The notes under the pieces are model-generated. The model saw only the letters and a list, made by a program, of their open reading frames with translations, had not been told where the DNA came from and ran no database searches. DNA of 64,000 nt, from positions 95,354-159,353 of the forward strand of contig JAEWVR010000042.1 of the NCBI GenBank assembly GCA_023459055.1. Reading direction: 5' to 3'. A program made the position numbers and the translations under genes. This stretch comes from Fibrobacterota bacterium (GTDB lineage: Bacteria; Fibrobacterota; Chitinivibrionia; Chitinivibrionales; Chitinispirillaceae). Positions 16,361 to 26,044 of this stretch are shown piece by piece. Position 1 is the stretch's first letter. Each line of letters begins with the position of its first letter.

Positions 16361-18556
16361 TTACTTTTTCTTGCCACTTGCCATTCCAGATGCGAAAATT
16401 GTTACACGATTACGGCCGTGTTCTTTGGAATTATAGAGCGCTTTATCAGCAGAATCAATAAGTTGAGGCTGATTTGCAGCCAGTGATGGATATGCGGCGA
16501 TACCGATACTTACAGTAACGCGTAGCTGCCGGTCATTGGAAACGATTATATGATTCTCGATTGTTGAACGAATTCTTTCCGCAATAATCAGTGCACCCTG
16601 TTCATTGGATTCCGGTACGATTACAGTGAATTCCTCACCGCCATATCGGGCAGCGATATCGTTTGCTCTAAGTGATTTTCGGATACATTTTGAAATCTCT
16701 TTCAGGACAAGATCACCCACCGGGTGCCCATAGGTATCGTTGAATGACTTAAAATGATCAATATCCATTAACAGTAAAGAGACTGTGCTGCCATAACGAC
16801 GTGTACGCTCAATTTCCTTACTCAGCAGTTCCTGGAATTGACGGTGGTTATTGAGTTCAGTAAGGCCGTCAGTGGTAGCAAGCTTCTCCATTCGCTGATA
16901 GAGGAGTGCACGAGCAAATGCAACTTGTGCATTTTCTATCAACGTTTTAAAGATTTGTACAATCTCTTCCGTATAAACGTTTGGCCGGTCACTTTCAATT
17001 GAGTAAAGACCTCTGCATCTTCCTTCATCATCAAGAATCGGAAAAATTAGAAGTGAACGTACCATAAGCGCCTGCAGTTCATTTGGAACAAAACGGTAAT
17101 ATTTTGTTGTATATAACTGGTAATCAGGAATGTTGACAAATGAACGCTTTTTAAACGCATAGGAATATAGTCCTGAATTAATAGGAAATTCGGATCTTTC
17201 AGGGATATCGGGACTTGCTCCACTTATTTTGATAATTTTACCCATTCTTGTTTCGTCATCAAACAGAATGGCCATCTGACGTGTGCAGAGTGCAACTGAC
17301 GGACCGGTGTGAAGCATCACATCAAAAACATCAGAGAGGTTTAGTGAAGTTGTCAACAGGTGGCTTGCTTCATAAAAAATCTGGAATGTACGTGCAGCCT
17401 GCTCCTGTAAAATACGCATTCTGGCATTTGTGATTAGTGCAGCAGCAAGTGAGGAAAACCGTTTGAGGATATCCTTATCCTGATCATGAAAAGCATTTTT
17501 GTCCAAACTGTCAAGTACAAGTGCACCAAGCAGTTCGTTTTGTTCAGAGATTACTGGAACCGCAAGAATGGAGTTTATCTCCTGAGGAGAATTGTAGTAA
17601 TTGATACCGGAATTATAGAAAGACAAATCCCCGCTCATAAAAATTTTTCTGTCGGCAAGCTGTCCGATTATTCCATTTCCGGATGCGATTGCAATACCTT
17701 TGTTAATACTGATACTCTTGGAATGGAACGAGTTAAGGATGAACGATTGTGTCGTCGTATCATAAGTAAATCCAAGTGTTGAGTAGGCTTTAAAATTTCT
17801 TCTCATAAAGTAAACAACACTTGCAAGAAGATCATCAACACTGCCGATGCTGGTTTTGTGTTCTGACTGAAATTCTCCGCTTGTAGCAGATATCTGGGTT
17901 TTTGTTATTTGGGATGTATCTGTGCGTGGTGGTGTATCCTGAGTATCAATATGTTTTACAGGTGTTTTAGGTTTGTCAACAATGGCAATTCTAAGATAGT
18001 GGGATGAAATAATTGATGGAAAAACGCCGCTGATAAAAAGGTAAAAAATGGATAGTATGTTTCTTTCGTAGTACTCACTGATAATGCTTACGGTGTCGAG
18101 TAGTGTACCATTAATTGCTTTGGTAACTATAGGATGAAAAAATTCACCAAGTATAAAAACAGTTAAAGGTGGTACCCAGGCTCTATTGACGCCAATTAGT
18201 GCTGTGGCAATAATGACAATAAAGTAGAGGACCGGAAAATCTGTAAGAAGTACCCCTGGTACTTCAGAAAAAAGGTGATTTGATGCAAATGCGATTGCTC
18301 CAATTCCAAGTGCCTGGTAGGGAAGAAGTCTGTTGTTGATATCTATAAGAACAGAAAACAGGGCAAATGCGAGTAACAGAAAGACAATTGCTGTTGCGAA
18401 TTCAAGAGCAAACGGTATATTGGTTGCGGTATTCTCTAAAAAACCACAAAGGGCAACAATTATTAATACAACGAATAAAACAGACTCTGATAAAGGTAAA
18501 ATTTTCATTTTCATTGAAAATCCCGTGCTCGCATGATCTACTTTATAAGGTAACAT
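16361..18556 (-). CDS. Membrane-bound GAF-GAF-GGDEF diguanylate cyclase
   Basis: The protein is predicted to make cyclic di-GMP. Six or so hydrophobic helices occupy residues 20-190. Two GAF-like sensory domains follow at about 240-385 and 395-545, and a GGDEF domain occupies 560-725. The active site is GGEEF (about 639-643), with an RAND product-inhibition I-site (RxxD) five residues before it, so the enzyme should be active and feedback-inhibited. The start is uncertain: the ATG at 18556 lacks a ribosome site but has a TTTAAT 6 nt before it, and the ATG at 18514 has a weak GGGA. It is divergent from the GT9-like gene with only 37 bp between. Confidence 0.88.
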   Translation of the reverse strand: MLPYKVDHASTGFSMKMKILPLSESVLFVVLIIVALCGFLENTATNIPFALEFATAIVFLLLAFALFSVLIDINNRLLPYQALGIGAIAFASNHLFSEVPGVLLTDFPVLYFIVIIATALIGVNRAWVPPLTVFILGEFFHPIVTKAINGTLLDTVSIISEYYERNILSIFYLFISGVFPSIISSHYLRIAIVDKPKTPVKHIDTQDTPPRTDTSQITKTQISATSGEFQSEHKTSIGSVDDLLASVVYFMRRNFKAYSTLGFTYDTTTQSFILNSFHSKSISINKGIAIASGNGIIGQLADRKIFMSGDLSFYNSGINYYNSPQEINSILAVPVISEQNELLGALVLDSLDKNAFHDQDKDILKRFSSLAAALITNARMRILQEQAARTFQIFYEASHLLTTSLNLSDVFDVMLHTGPSVALCTRQMAILFDDETRMGKIIKISGASPDIPERSEFPINSGLYSYAFKKRSFVNIPDYQLYTTKYYRFVPNELQALMVRSLLIFPILDDEGRCRGLYSIESDRPNVYTEEIVQIFKTLIENAQVAFARALLYQRMEKLATTDGLTELNNHRQFQELLSKEIERTRRYGSTVSLLLMDIDHFKSFNDTYGHPVGDLVLKEISKCIRKSLRANDIAARYGGEEFTVIVPESNEQGALIIAERIRSTIENHIIVSNDRQLRVTVSIGIAAYPSLAANQPQLIDSADKALYNSKEHGRNRVTIFASGMASGKKK

Positions 18557-18593
18557 ACTTGTATTAAAACATATTTTCTAATTCTATAACATA

Positions 18594-19700
18594 ATGAATA
18601 AAAAAGCAAAGTTTTCCGGACGGGCACGTCAGTTTTTTTACTCAGTTCTTGGAAGTAAAAAAACAAAATCAATTATTTCGCTTTATTACAGGAAAAAATT
18701 CAGGAAAAAGTTTTTCAGTTTTCCTGTGGACCCACAGTCTGTTGGCAGTGTTCTGGTTGTGCTTCCTGAGAGTTCACTTGAGATTCTATATCAGTTAAAA
18801 AACATCCTCTCTCTTATGGCAATTTTTACCAAAGCAAAAGTGACTGCATTCTGTCCCGATACGGGTGTATCACTTTTAAAAATGATTCCGGAACTTGAAA
18901 TAGTCGAGTATCCAACAGATGAACCTGACCGGTTCGCTATTTTTAGTTTTTTTACACGTCAATTTAAAAACAATGTTGATATATGCATTCTACTCGACAG
19001 GGCTCCTGACATCTCGAAAGTTTCATTTGTGGTTTCGACAAATGCGCCAATTCGGGCCGGGTACAAGGATGCTGATGATTTTCCGTTTCTCAACCTGAAA
19101 GTTGGTGCGAATCCGGATCAGCACTATCTGCCTCAAAGAAATTGTATGATGGCTGAAAAATTTGGGAAAGGATTCGAAACAATAAAGTTCAGCGTATCCA
19201 GGAATCTCGTTGATGAAGTTGAACGTATGTTTAAAGAACAACGGATTTCTCATGATGGCGAATTAATTGGCGTTGATGCTCTCTATTTTCTTGAAAAGTT
19301 TGGTCAGCAGTGGTTTCTTAAGCTGGTGGCGCAGATAAGAAAAGATTTTTCTGAAAAAATGTACTGTTACCTCTCCCGGGAACCATCACAGCAGGAAGCA
19401 ACTTTTTTCACTGGTGAGGGAATCCGGTGTATAACTCCACTTGTTGAATCACGACTTGCAGCACTTGTCACCAAATCATCACTGATTCTATCATCAAACT
19501 CTGTTTTTTATGGTCTCGGGGCGATGTTTGGAATCAAAGCTATAGGATTATTCAGTAGTTCTGATTACAAAATTTTCTGCCCGGATACACAAAAATTGCA
19601 AGGTGTCGTCTACGATGGTAAAACTGATGAGCAGTGTTTGATGGAATTGTGTGCACTAATGAAACGCATGATGGAAACGGTCAGACATCAAAAAAAATGA
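18594..19700 (+). CDS. Glycosyltransferase family 9-like (heptosyltransferase-like) protein
   Basis: The overall plan resembles heptosyltransferases: a short basic N-terminus, a Rossmann-like half starting SVGSVLVVLPESSLEILYQL, a second half, and a C-terminal stretch LAALVTKSSLILSSNSVFYG LGAMFGIKAIGLFSS. That stretch sits where GT9 enzymes have D-S-G-P-x-H. Here the D-S-G-x-H residues are replaced (SSNSVFYG), so catalytic competence is doubtful. The length of 368 residues fits GT9. It is divergent from the cyclase and is followed by a 355-bp gap. It could be a degenerate or divergent sugar-nucleotide-binding protein in envelope biosynthesis. Confidence 0.45.
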   Translation: MNKKAKFSGRARQFFYSVLGSKKTKSIISLYYRKKFRKKFFSFPVDPQSVGSVLVVLPESSLEILYQLKNILSLMAIFTKAKVTAFCPDTGVSLLKMIPELEIVEYPTDEPDRFAIFSFFTRQFKNNVDICILLDRAPDISKVSFVVSTNAPIRAGYKDADDFPFLNLKVGANPDQHYLPQRNCMMAEKFGKGFETIKFSVSRNLVDEVERMFKEQRISHDGELIGVDALYFLEKFGQQWFLKLVAQIRKDFSEKMYCYLSREPSQQEATFFTGEGIRCITPLVESRLAALVTKSSLILSSNSVFYGLGAMFGIKAIGLFSSSDYKIFCPDTQKLQGVVYDGKTDEQCLMELCALMKRMMETVRHQKK

Positions 19701-20055
19701 GTTTTTGTTTTTTAAGTAAGAACGAGAAAAAACAGGCAGAAGTGATTGCCTTTCCGCTGAATCAATCTGATCTTTAATCTTGTATTTCCCTTCACGGTTA
19801 TATCTATTTGTATAAAAATTAATAAGTTATAATGATGTTACAACTCTATTTTAATATAGTTGTGTATATTTTGACCGTGTCAGTAATAAAAAAAGTAAAA
19901 AAAGCTACAGTTGCGTTTTACATAAATGATATAATGTAGTGTTGACTGTTGTTGAGTGGCGAATTGCAATGGCTTAACTCAGGATAATCCTAAAAACTTT
20001 CAACTGTTAGTTCTAAGGGAAGCAGGTTCATTTCTTTGGCAATCGGAAGCTTGGT
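19701..20055. other. Intergenic region (355 bp), nothing recognised
   Basis: This AT-rich region has only a weak AGGCA/TGCCT stem at about 19735-19755 near the preceding stop. I find no clear promoter or gene. Confidence 0.4.
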
Positions 20056-21744
20056 ATGTTTGAAAAGTTACAAAAAAAAGTATCCCTGCAAATCACAAAG
20101 TTAACAATATGGTACAACGCCTGGAAGGAAGCCCGGGAAATTGTAAGGGCGTATAATCAGGATGAGCCCTTTAGAAATAAATATACCAGATTTGTTCAGA
20201 AACATTTGAGAAAAATAAGGCTGGGTGTTGTCTGGATGATTATAATCGGGTTGGTTTCAACAGGGACTGTTCTTACATTGGATTATCTCAAGAAAACTGA
20301 ACCTCAGCGAAAAGCTGCATCCCTTCTAAAAAAAGAGAATGCCCGCAAAAAACAGGAGGCTTTACAGGCAAAGAATGCAGAACAGAAACGTATGCTTGAT
20401 TCAGTAAAAAAAACTGAAGCGTTTAAAAAACAGGATTCGATTCAAAAGGTACTTGCCTCCAAAAAAATTGAAGATAGTGTACAAAGAGATATCGAAATGA
20501 AGCTCAGGAATAAGCAAAAACTACTTGAACAAGCTGTTTCTGACAGTATCAGAAATGCACAGATGCAGAAAAGCGTTATTGAAAGTACTATAACGGAGAT
20601 ATCAGATACTATTCAAAGTAAAGATTTAAGTGAACGTTCCGGATTTGTTGTCGCGCCAAAAAGAGTGTCATTGTTAGACAGAGTGAAGAAGTTTTTTAAA
20701 GGAAAGAATTACAAGCCGGAAAGAAAAGCAACAGAGCGTATTTCCGGTGGTATTGAAACCATCTCAAAAAGCAGTAATGTGGCAGCGATCAATTATCCAA
20801 ATGCATCAGTGACTGCTACTGATACTCCTGTTGTGAAAAGGATGATGTCACCATCATTGCATAAGACATCATTTAGAGCTGATTATTCTATTCTTGTTGC
20901 AAATAAGGCACAGAAAAAGTTGTATATTGTTAAGCAAAACAGCGGGATGGAATGGAATATAGAAAAAGAGTATCCTATTGCCATCGGTGCAGGATTGAGT
21001 GGCCCTAAGCTTGCTGCTGGTGACAAGCGCACACCGGAAGGTATTTATTTCATACTTCTTAGAAGAATAAAAAGTGAATTGAATGAAATCTATGGTCCTC
21101 TTGCGTATGTGTTAAATTATCCCAATGAAGACGACAGGAAGGAAGGAAGAACCGGTCAGGGTATCTGGATTCATGGTACAAAAGGTGACGGGGATCCTGT
21201 ACCGACAAAAGGATGTCTGTCATTGAAGAACTCGATGATGCTTGATATACAAAGTTATATTGCAGACGGGAAGGGGACACCTGTTGTAATAGTAAATGAT
21301 TCTGTAAATGGAGATCCACTGTTACATATTGAATTTGAAAAAATTAACACAAAGCGCAAGGAAATTCTTACTGTTCAGGAAATGTTGCTTGCAGAAGTAA
21401 CTATATTCCTTGATAAGTGGGTGACAGCGTGGGAATCGAGAGATATAGACCAGTATGCACAATTCTATTCAGAAAACAATTTTAACAGCCAGGGAATGAA
21501 GTGGAATACCTGGAAAGAGAAGAAAATTCAGACTTTCAAGGCGTATACAACCATTAATGTTGATATTGACAATGTTAAACTTACTGATTGGTCTGAAAAC
21601 AGTATAGAAATCAAATTTCTACAAAATTACAGATCCGATCAGAAATTTTTTGAGAATGGTAAAAAACTGTTACTTGTGAAGGATAGTCTTTCCTGGAAAA
21701 TTGCCCGGGAAATTACAATCCCTAAAGAGGAGATCCTTTTATGA
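20056..21744 (+). CDS. Membrane-anchored L,D-transpeptidase (YkuD) with C-terminal NTF2-like (Cds6-type) domain
   Basis: L,D-transpeptidases crosslink peptidoglycan or attach proteins to it. Domain order: a short cytoplasmic N-terminus, one membrane helix (about residues 57-76), a charged Lys/Gln-rich coiled stalk (about 85-190), a YkuD catalytic domain (about 275-415) and an NTF2/SnoaL-like domain (about 445-562). The catalytic pattern is WIHGTKGDGDPVPTKGCLSL, with His near 372 and Cys near 386. The residue after GC is L rather than the usual I/V-R. The stop overlaps the start of the coiled-coil gene (ATGA), so the two are coupled. The C-terminal domain resembles that of the tyrosine kinase at 56795-60076. 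Confidence 0.87.
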   Translation: MFEKLQKKVSLQITKLTIWYNAWKEAREIVRAYNQDEPFRNKYTRFVQKHLRKIRLGVVWMIIIGLVSTGTVLTLDYLKKTEPQRKAASLLKKENARKKQEALQAKNAEQKRMLDSVKKTEAFKKQDSIQKVLASKKIEDSVQRDIEMKLRNKQKLLEQAVSDSIRNAQMQKSVIESTITEISDTIQSKDLSERSGFVVAPKRVSLLDRVKKFFKGKNYKPERKATERISGGIETISKSSNVAAINYPNASVTATDTPVVKRMMSPSLHKTSFRADYSILVANKAQKKLYIVKQNSGMEWNIEKEYPIAIGAGLSGPKLAAGDKRTPEGIYFILLRRIKSELNEIYGPLAYVLNYPNEDDRKEGRTGQGIWIHGTKGDGDPVPTKGCLSLKNSMMLDIQSYIADGKGTPVVIVNDSVNGDPLLHIEFEKINTKRKEILTVQEMLLAEVTIFLDKWVTAWESRDIDQYAQFYSENNFNSQGMKWNTWKEKKIQTFKAYTTINVDIDNVKLTDWSENSIEIKFLQNYRSDQKFFENGKKLLLVKDSLSWKIAREITIPKEEILL

Positions 21745-24338
21745 TTTTTTCGTCTAAGAAAAAGGATGGCGAGCAGGAGAATTTGAATCTTGAAGAGAAC
21801 ATGAATCAGTTTCAGGAGCTCCTGAGAAGTGCTTTGAATGAAAAAGCAGAGCTGCACTCTCTTTTGGCGTCAATGCAGAATGAACGTTTGCAAACGCAAT
21901 CAGACAGGCAGTCTGTTGAGGATCTCAAAAATAATATTGAGATGCTCCGTGCAGATTATTCCGCTGCAAAAAGTGACGTCGCAGAAATTACTTCGGGGGT
22001 AGCAAAAGTATCAGAAGCAATTTCCGAGACTGCGCTGCTGGAGTCAAGAATGAAACGTATGGAAGAGATGCTGCTTCACTTGACGCAAAACGAAAATTAT
22101 GTAGAGCAGTTGGCTGTTAAAGTAGATGAGGTTATGAAACGGCTTGAGGAAGGTGAGAGTGGATCTTTACGCAAAAATCTGGAATCTGTAGATGAAATCG
22201 AAACACGTCAGAAAAAATTGCAGGAAACATTTGATAAATTTGAATCACGTTTTAATTCATCAGCGGAAACGTTTACAAAAACACAATCAGAAATCAATGA
22301 TGCAATCATTAATACAGAACGGCTGATGGAAAATCTGGGTGAACTCGAAAAGGAAGTTGACAGGTTTAAGCTCATAAAAGAAAAAATTGACAATTTAAAT
22401 ATCCTGTCTGCGCATGTTGATGCGAAAGTAAAGTCACTTGAAAACCAGCAGGTTGTCATTTTACGGGCAAATCAGAATATCGCAACACTCAAAACGACTC
22501 TTGCAAGCATGGAGCTTGATCTGAAGCACCTGACTGCAAAACAGTCAGTTATCGATAAGGCAATGTCAAACATCGCGACAATCGACGCACGCCTTGAGGC
22601 AAGTGTTACGCAGATTAATGAAATAAAAAGGCTTGAGCATGAAGGAGAGCAGTTGATCAAGAAGATCGAAGAAATCAAGGAGCTTGAGGCGCGTTTTGAC
22701 AATCAGTTGCTTGATTTTCAAAGAAAGAGCAAGCATATCGATGATGTCAACGAGAAAGTGCATGAGCTTAACAATACTGCAAAACATGCTGAAGCGGTAC
22801 ATAATACATTACTCAAACAGCAGCAGTTTATCGAAAATACGAGAAATCAGGTCATGGAATATGAGAAGTTTGCAGACAAAATTCGTGTAAAGATCGAAGA
22901 GGTTTCTCAGGAATGGCAGGCAGTTGATAATTTAAATAATCGTATAAAAGGTGTCGAAGTAAAGATCGGAGAATCTGAAAGCCGGGTTGATGCAATTCAG
23001 CAGAAAGAAAAGGAGTTCGAAAGCTTTGAAAACCGGATGGATCAACTTAAGCAGATCATTGAGGAAACCTGTCAGAAAGAGGAACAGGTTATATCACACA
23101 GAGCCGAGGTTGAAGCAACCAATAAAGACGTGGAGAAGTTCTTTGTTACAATAAGTGAGCTTGACGATAAGATAAGAGTACTCAGTCAGCATCAACAGGA
23201 TATTGAATCAATTTCTGTAAGTATTGATCAGTTGAAAGTGCTGTCGGATGTTACCAGTGAACGTATAAAAAGCACCGAGGAAAAAGCGCGTATTATCGGT
23301 GAGGTGCAACATAAGATTGAAGATCTTGGGAAAATGGTATTTGAAATTGATGAACGGATAGCGACCCAGCTGCAGCGGAAGGCAATGATTGATAAAACGG
23401 AGAAGCGACTTGATCAGCTCAATTATCTTCTCGGTGATATCAACATGAAAATTCAGAGTCTTGGAAAAGATCAGAAGGTTGTTGATGACATTACTGCGCA
23501 ACTTTCTGCAATATCGGTACAGTCGCTTGAAGCGAAAAACATGATGGCCCGCTTGTCTGAAGAGCGCCAGGCTCTGCTTCAGGAGGAAACCAAGATCGTT
23601 ACGCTGCGTGAGGAGCTTGATGATCTGTTCAAAACCGGGCGAAAAAATCTTGAGTCGTTTATGGCAGAGACAATCGGGACTCAAAAAACGGTTGAGGAAT
23701 ATAAGGGTAAATTCGATCGCATTATTGATGAAATTAATGACAAAATCAGAACTATTGACCAATACAAAGTCGAAATCAACAAAACGGAAAAACAGTTTGC
23801 TGAAGTCGAAAAGCATCTTGAACACCTGCGTGTTGAAATGGAACAGATCAATCGAAGAACAACCAAAATTGATACCATCGATACACGGCTTGTCAATGTC
23901 GATATGGTTGTTTCAGATATGGAGATCAAGATAGACGCTATTGATAAAGGAAAAGATGTAGTTGTTGCCACACAGAAGAAGATTGATGGTCTTAATGATT
24001 CTATCGAACGGGCATCGCAACAGATTGATGTAATTAACGCACGGGCAAAGGAAATTGAAAAGGTCGGGCATCAGGTTGAAGATATGGTGAATATGACAGA
24101 TGCGATTGAAAAGCGTATCCGGGAACTTTCACGTGAAAAGCAACTCATTAAAGAAGCTGAAAGCCGCATTTCAAGTCTCAGTATTCTTATGGAAGATATT
24201 AAGGCCTCAATGGTTAATCTTACTAATGAACAGCAACAGATTCAAAAGGTTGTCGAAAAAACATCAGAACTGCAGTTTCTGCTTGGTGAAGTTGAGTCAA
24301 AGATACGGCAATTTAAACAGGAAAAAGAACAACTTTAA
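21741..24338 (+). CDS. 865-residue repetitive coiled-coil protein (SpiroCoCo-like)
   Basis: This is almost pure coiled coil, from about residue 15 to the end, with no signal peptide or membrane segment, so it is probably cytoplasmic. A degenerate unit of about 35-45 residues recurs with pattern L-x2-L-x6-[IV]-x2-K-[IV]-x2-L-x3-Q-x2-[IV]. Examples are IDNLNILSAHVDAKVKSL, LDQLNYLLGDINMKIQSL and ISSLSILMEDIKASMVNL. This resembles the long coiled-coil proteins of spirochaetes (SpiroCoCo). It has no SMC-type ATPase head or hinge. Translational coupling to the L,D-transpeptidase suggests a shared cell-envelope or cell-shape role; that is inference. A strong terminator follows. Confidence 0.7.
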   Translation: MIFSSKKKDGEQENLNLEENMNQFQELLRSALNEKAELHSLLASMQNERLQTQSDRQSVEDLKNNIEMLRADYSAAKSDVAEITSGVAKVSEAISETALLESRMKRMEEMLLHLTQNENYVEQLAVKVDEVMKRLEEGESGSLRKNLESVDEIETRQKKLQETFDKFESRFNSSAETFTKTQSEINDAIINTERLMENLGELEKEVDRFKLIKEKIDNLNILSAHVDAKVKSLENQQVVILRANQNIATLKTTLASMELDLKHLTAKQSVIDKAMSNIATIDARLEASVTQINEIKRLEHEGEQLIKKIEEIKELEARFDNQLLDFQRKSKHIDDVNEKVHELNNTAKHAEAVHNTLLKQQQFIENTRNQVMEYEKFADKIRVKIEEVSQEWQAVDNLNNRIKGVEVKIGESESRVDAIQQKEKEFESFENRMDQLKQIIEETCQKEEQVISHRAEVEATNKDVEKFFVTISELDDKIRVLSQHQQDIESISVSIDQLKVLSDVTSERIKSTEEKARIIGEVQHKIEDLGKMVFEIDERIATQLQRKAMIDKTEKRLDQLNYLLGDINMKIQSLGKDQKVVDDITAQLSAISVQSLEAKNMMARLSEERQALLQEETKIVTLREELDDLFKTGRKNLESFMAETIGTQKTVEEYKGKFDRIIDEINDKIRTIDQYKVEINKTEKQFAEVEKHLEHLRVEMEQINRRTTKIDTIDTRLVNVDMVVSDMEIKIDAIDKGKDVVVATQKKIDGLNDSIERASQQIDVINARAKEIEKVGHQVEDMVNMTDAIEKRIRELSREKQLIKEAESRISSLSILMEDIKASMVNLTNEQQQIQKVVEKTSELQFLLGEVESKIRQFKQEKEQL

Positions 24339-24360
24339 AACTTGTCTCACGCATCTTAAA

Positions 24361-24397
24361 AAAACGGCCGGAGAAACAGATTCCTTCCGGTCGTTTT
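24361..24397 (+). terminator. Rho-independent terminator after the coiled-coil gene
   Basis: A 12-bp stem AAAACGGCCGGA / TCCGGTCGTTTT with one G-T pair starts 22 bp after the stop and ends in a T-run. It closes the transpeptidase/coiled-coil operon. Confidence 0.88.
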
Positions 24398-24684
24398 CTC
24401 GCCTATATAGAATAATTTGAAATTAAAGTACCTGGACTATCATTGTGGGTATTGCAAAAATTATTTTAGTATTAGTAATTCAGCGATGACTTATAGTGCA
24501 GTTAGTTAAAAAGACAAGAGTATTTAATACCGAATAAAAAGTTGCTGTTGTTACAAATTCGTTGAAATGTAGTAATCATTATGTAAAACAATCCGGAAAC
24601 TTAATTTTCAGATTGACAGAATACTTTTATATGCAAAATATATACACAGGTTACAAAAAATAACACAGTACGAAAGGGTAGACA
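24398..24684. promoter_or_regulatory. Leader region of glgC with a possible promoter
   Basis: After the terminator there is AT-rich sequence. A perfect -35-like TTGACA at 24614-24619 lies 66 bp before the glgC start, with AT-rich -10 candidates around 24637-24645, but none is convincing at 17 bp. Nothing else is seen. Confidence 0.35.
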
Positions 24685-25947
24685 ATGGCTACAGATAAGG
24701 TAACATCGATTATTCTTGCAGGAGGTCAGGGGACCCGTTTGCATCCTCTCACTGATGCACGTTCAAAACCGGCTGTTCCGATTGGTGGAAAATTCAGACT
24801 CATTGATATTCCCATCAGCAACTGTCTGCATCATGGTATTCGATCAATCTGGGTTCTTACACAATTTGCGTCCGAATCACTGCACCGTCATATTTTCCAG
24901 TCATATAGGATGGATTCGTTTTCAAGTGGCTTTGTGTCGGTTCTTGCGGCATCCCAGACTCCTGATAGTAAAGGATGGTATCAGGGTACTGCTGATGCAG
25001 TCAGGAAAAATATGGTCAATTTCAGAAAAGCCGGCGATACAATATTGCTTCTAAGCGGTGATCATCTTTACAGAATGGATTTTCAGAAATTTATAAAATT
25101 TCATAATGATAATAATGCTGATATTACGCTTGCTGTTATTCCTGTTGAGCGGTCGCAGGTACGGGAGCTTGGCATTATGAAGCTTGATGATGATTCGAGG
25201 GTGACTAAATTTGTTGAAAAACCAACCGATAAATCGATAGTTGATGAATTCGAAATTCCTGAAAACCTTCGCGCAAAAAATGAGCTTTTCGGTAGTGAAG
25301 AAAAAACCCATGTCGGATCAATGGGTATCTATTTGTTTAGCAAAAAGGTATTGTTCGATCTGCTGAATCAGTATGACTATGATGACTTCGGGAAGCAGAT
25401 TATACCAGCTGCCATATCAGATTATAACGTGTACGCCTATCCGTTCAACGGGTATTGGGAGGATATTGGAACAATAAAGGCATTCTTTGATGCACATATT
25501 GAAATGACAAAAAAGAATCCGCCTTTTAATTTTTTTGATCAGGATAAGCCAATATTTACACGTGCACGATTTCTTCCTGCCGCTAAAATCAGTGGTGCAT
25601 CAATAAATTCATCAATTGTGTGTGAAGGATCAATTATTGATGTCGCAACAATTTCAGATAGTATTATTGGGTTAAGGTCTGTAATCCGTTCAGGCTCAAA
25701 GCTTTCAAGGGTGATTCTTATGGGATCTGATTTCTTTGAAAGTGAGACTGAGGATACTGGTCTTGGTATCGGCAAGAATTGTGTAATTGAAAATGCAATT
25801 ATCGACAAAGATGTCCGGATTGGTGATGATGTGTGTCTTATTAATAAGGACAGAATTCAGAATGGTGAGAAGGATGGTATATATATCAGAGAAGGTATTA
25901 TAATCGTTCCTAAATCAGCACGGATAAAGTCCGGTTTTCAGTTGTAA
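24685..25947 (+). CDS. glgC: Glucose-1-phosphate adenylyltransferase (ADP-glucose pyrophosphorylase)
   Basis: This enzyme makes ADP-glucose from glucose-1-phosphate and ATP, the committed step of bacterial glycogen synthesis. The signature ILAGGQGTRLHPLT...KPAVPIGGKFRLIDIPISNC is at residues 10-49. WYQGTADAVRKN and LSGDHLYRMDF follow, and a left-handed beta-helix C-terminus runs from about residue 290. The length of 420 residues is normal. AAGGG lies 6 nt before the ATG. Phosphoglucomutase follows at a distance of 97 bp, supplying its substrate. Confidence 0.95.
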   Translation: MATDKVTSIILAGGQGTRLHPLTDARSKPAVPIGGKFRLIDIPISNCLHHGIRSIWVLTQFASESLHRHIFQSYRMDSFSSGFVSVLAASQTPDSKGWYQGTADAVRKNMVNFRKAGDTILLLSGDHLYRMDFQKFIKFHNDNNADITLAVIPVERSQVRELGIMKLDDDSRVTKFVEKPTDKSIVDEFEIPENLRAKNELFGSEEKTHVGSMGIYLFSKKVLFDLLNQYDYDDFGKQIIPAAISDYNVYAYPFNGYWEDIGTIKAFFDAHIEMTKKNPPFNFFDQDKPIFTRARFLPAAKISGASINSSIVCEGSIIDVATISDSIIGLRSVIRSGSKLSRVILMGSDFFESETEDTGLGIGKNCVIENAIIDKDVRIGDDVCLINKDRIQNGEKDGIYIREGIIIVPKSARIKSGFQL

Positions 25948-26044
25948 TGTAATTCACGATCCATTGACAAGATTGTTGTGAGGTTGATGGATCGTATAAA
26001 ATAGAGTAGTATCGTTTTGATTTTTAGCTTCAGGAGATGTTTTG

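Noticed and set aside
23208..23825. A 205-codon open frame on the minus strand within the coiled-coil gene
   Set aside because: It is antisense to a strongly coding, repetitive gene. Its Leu/Phe/Ser-rich translation is what the complement of a Glu/Lys/Gln coiled coil gives.
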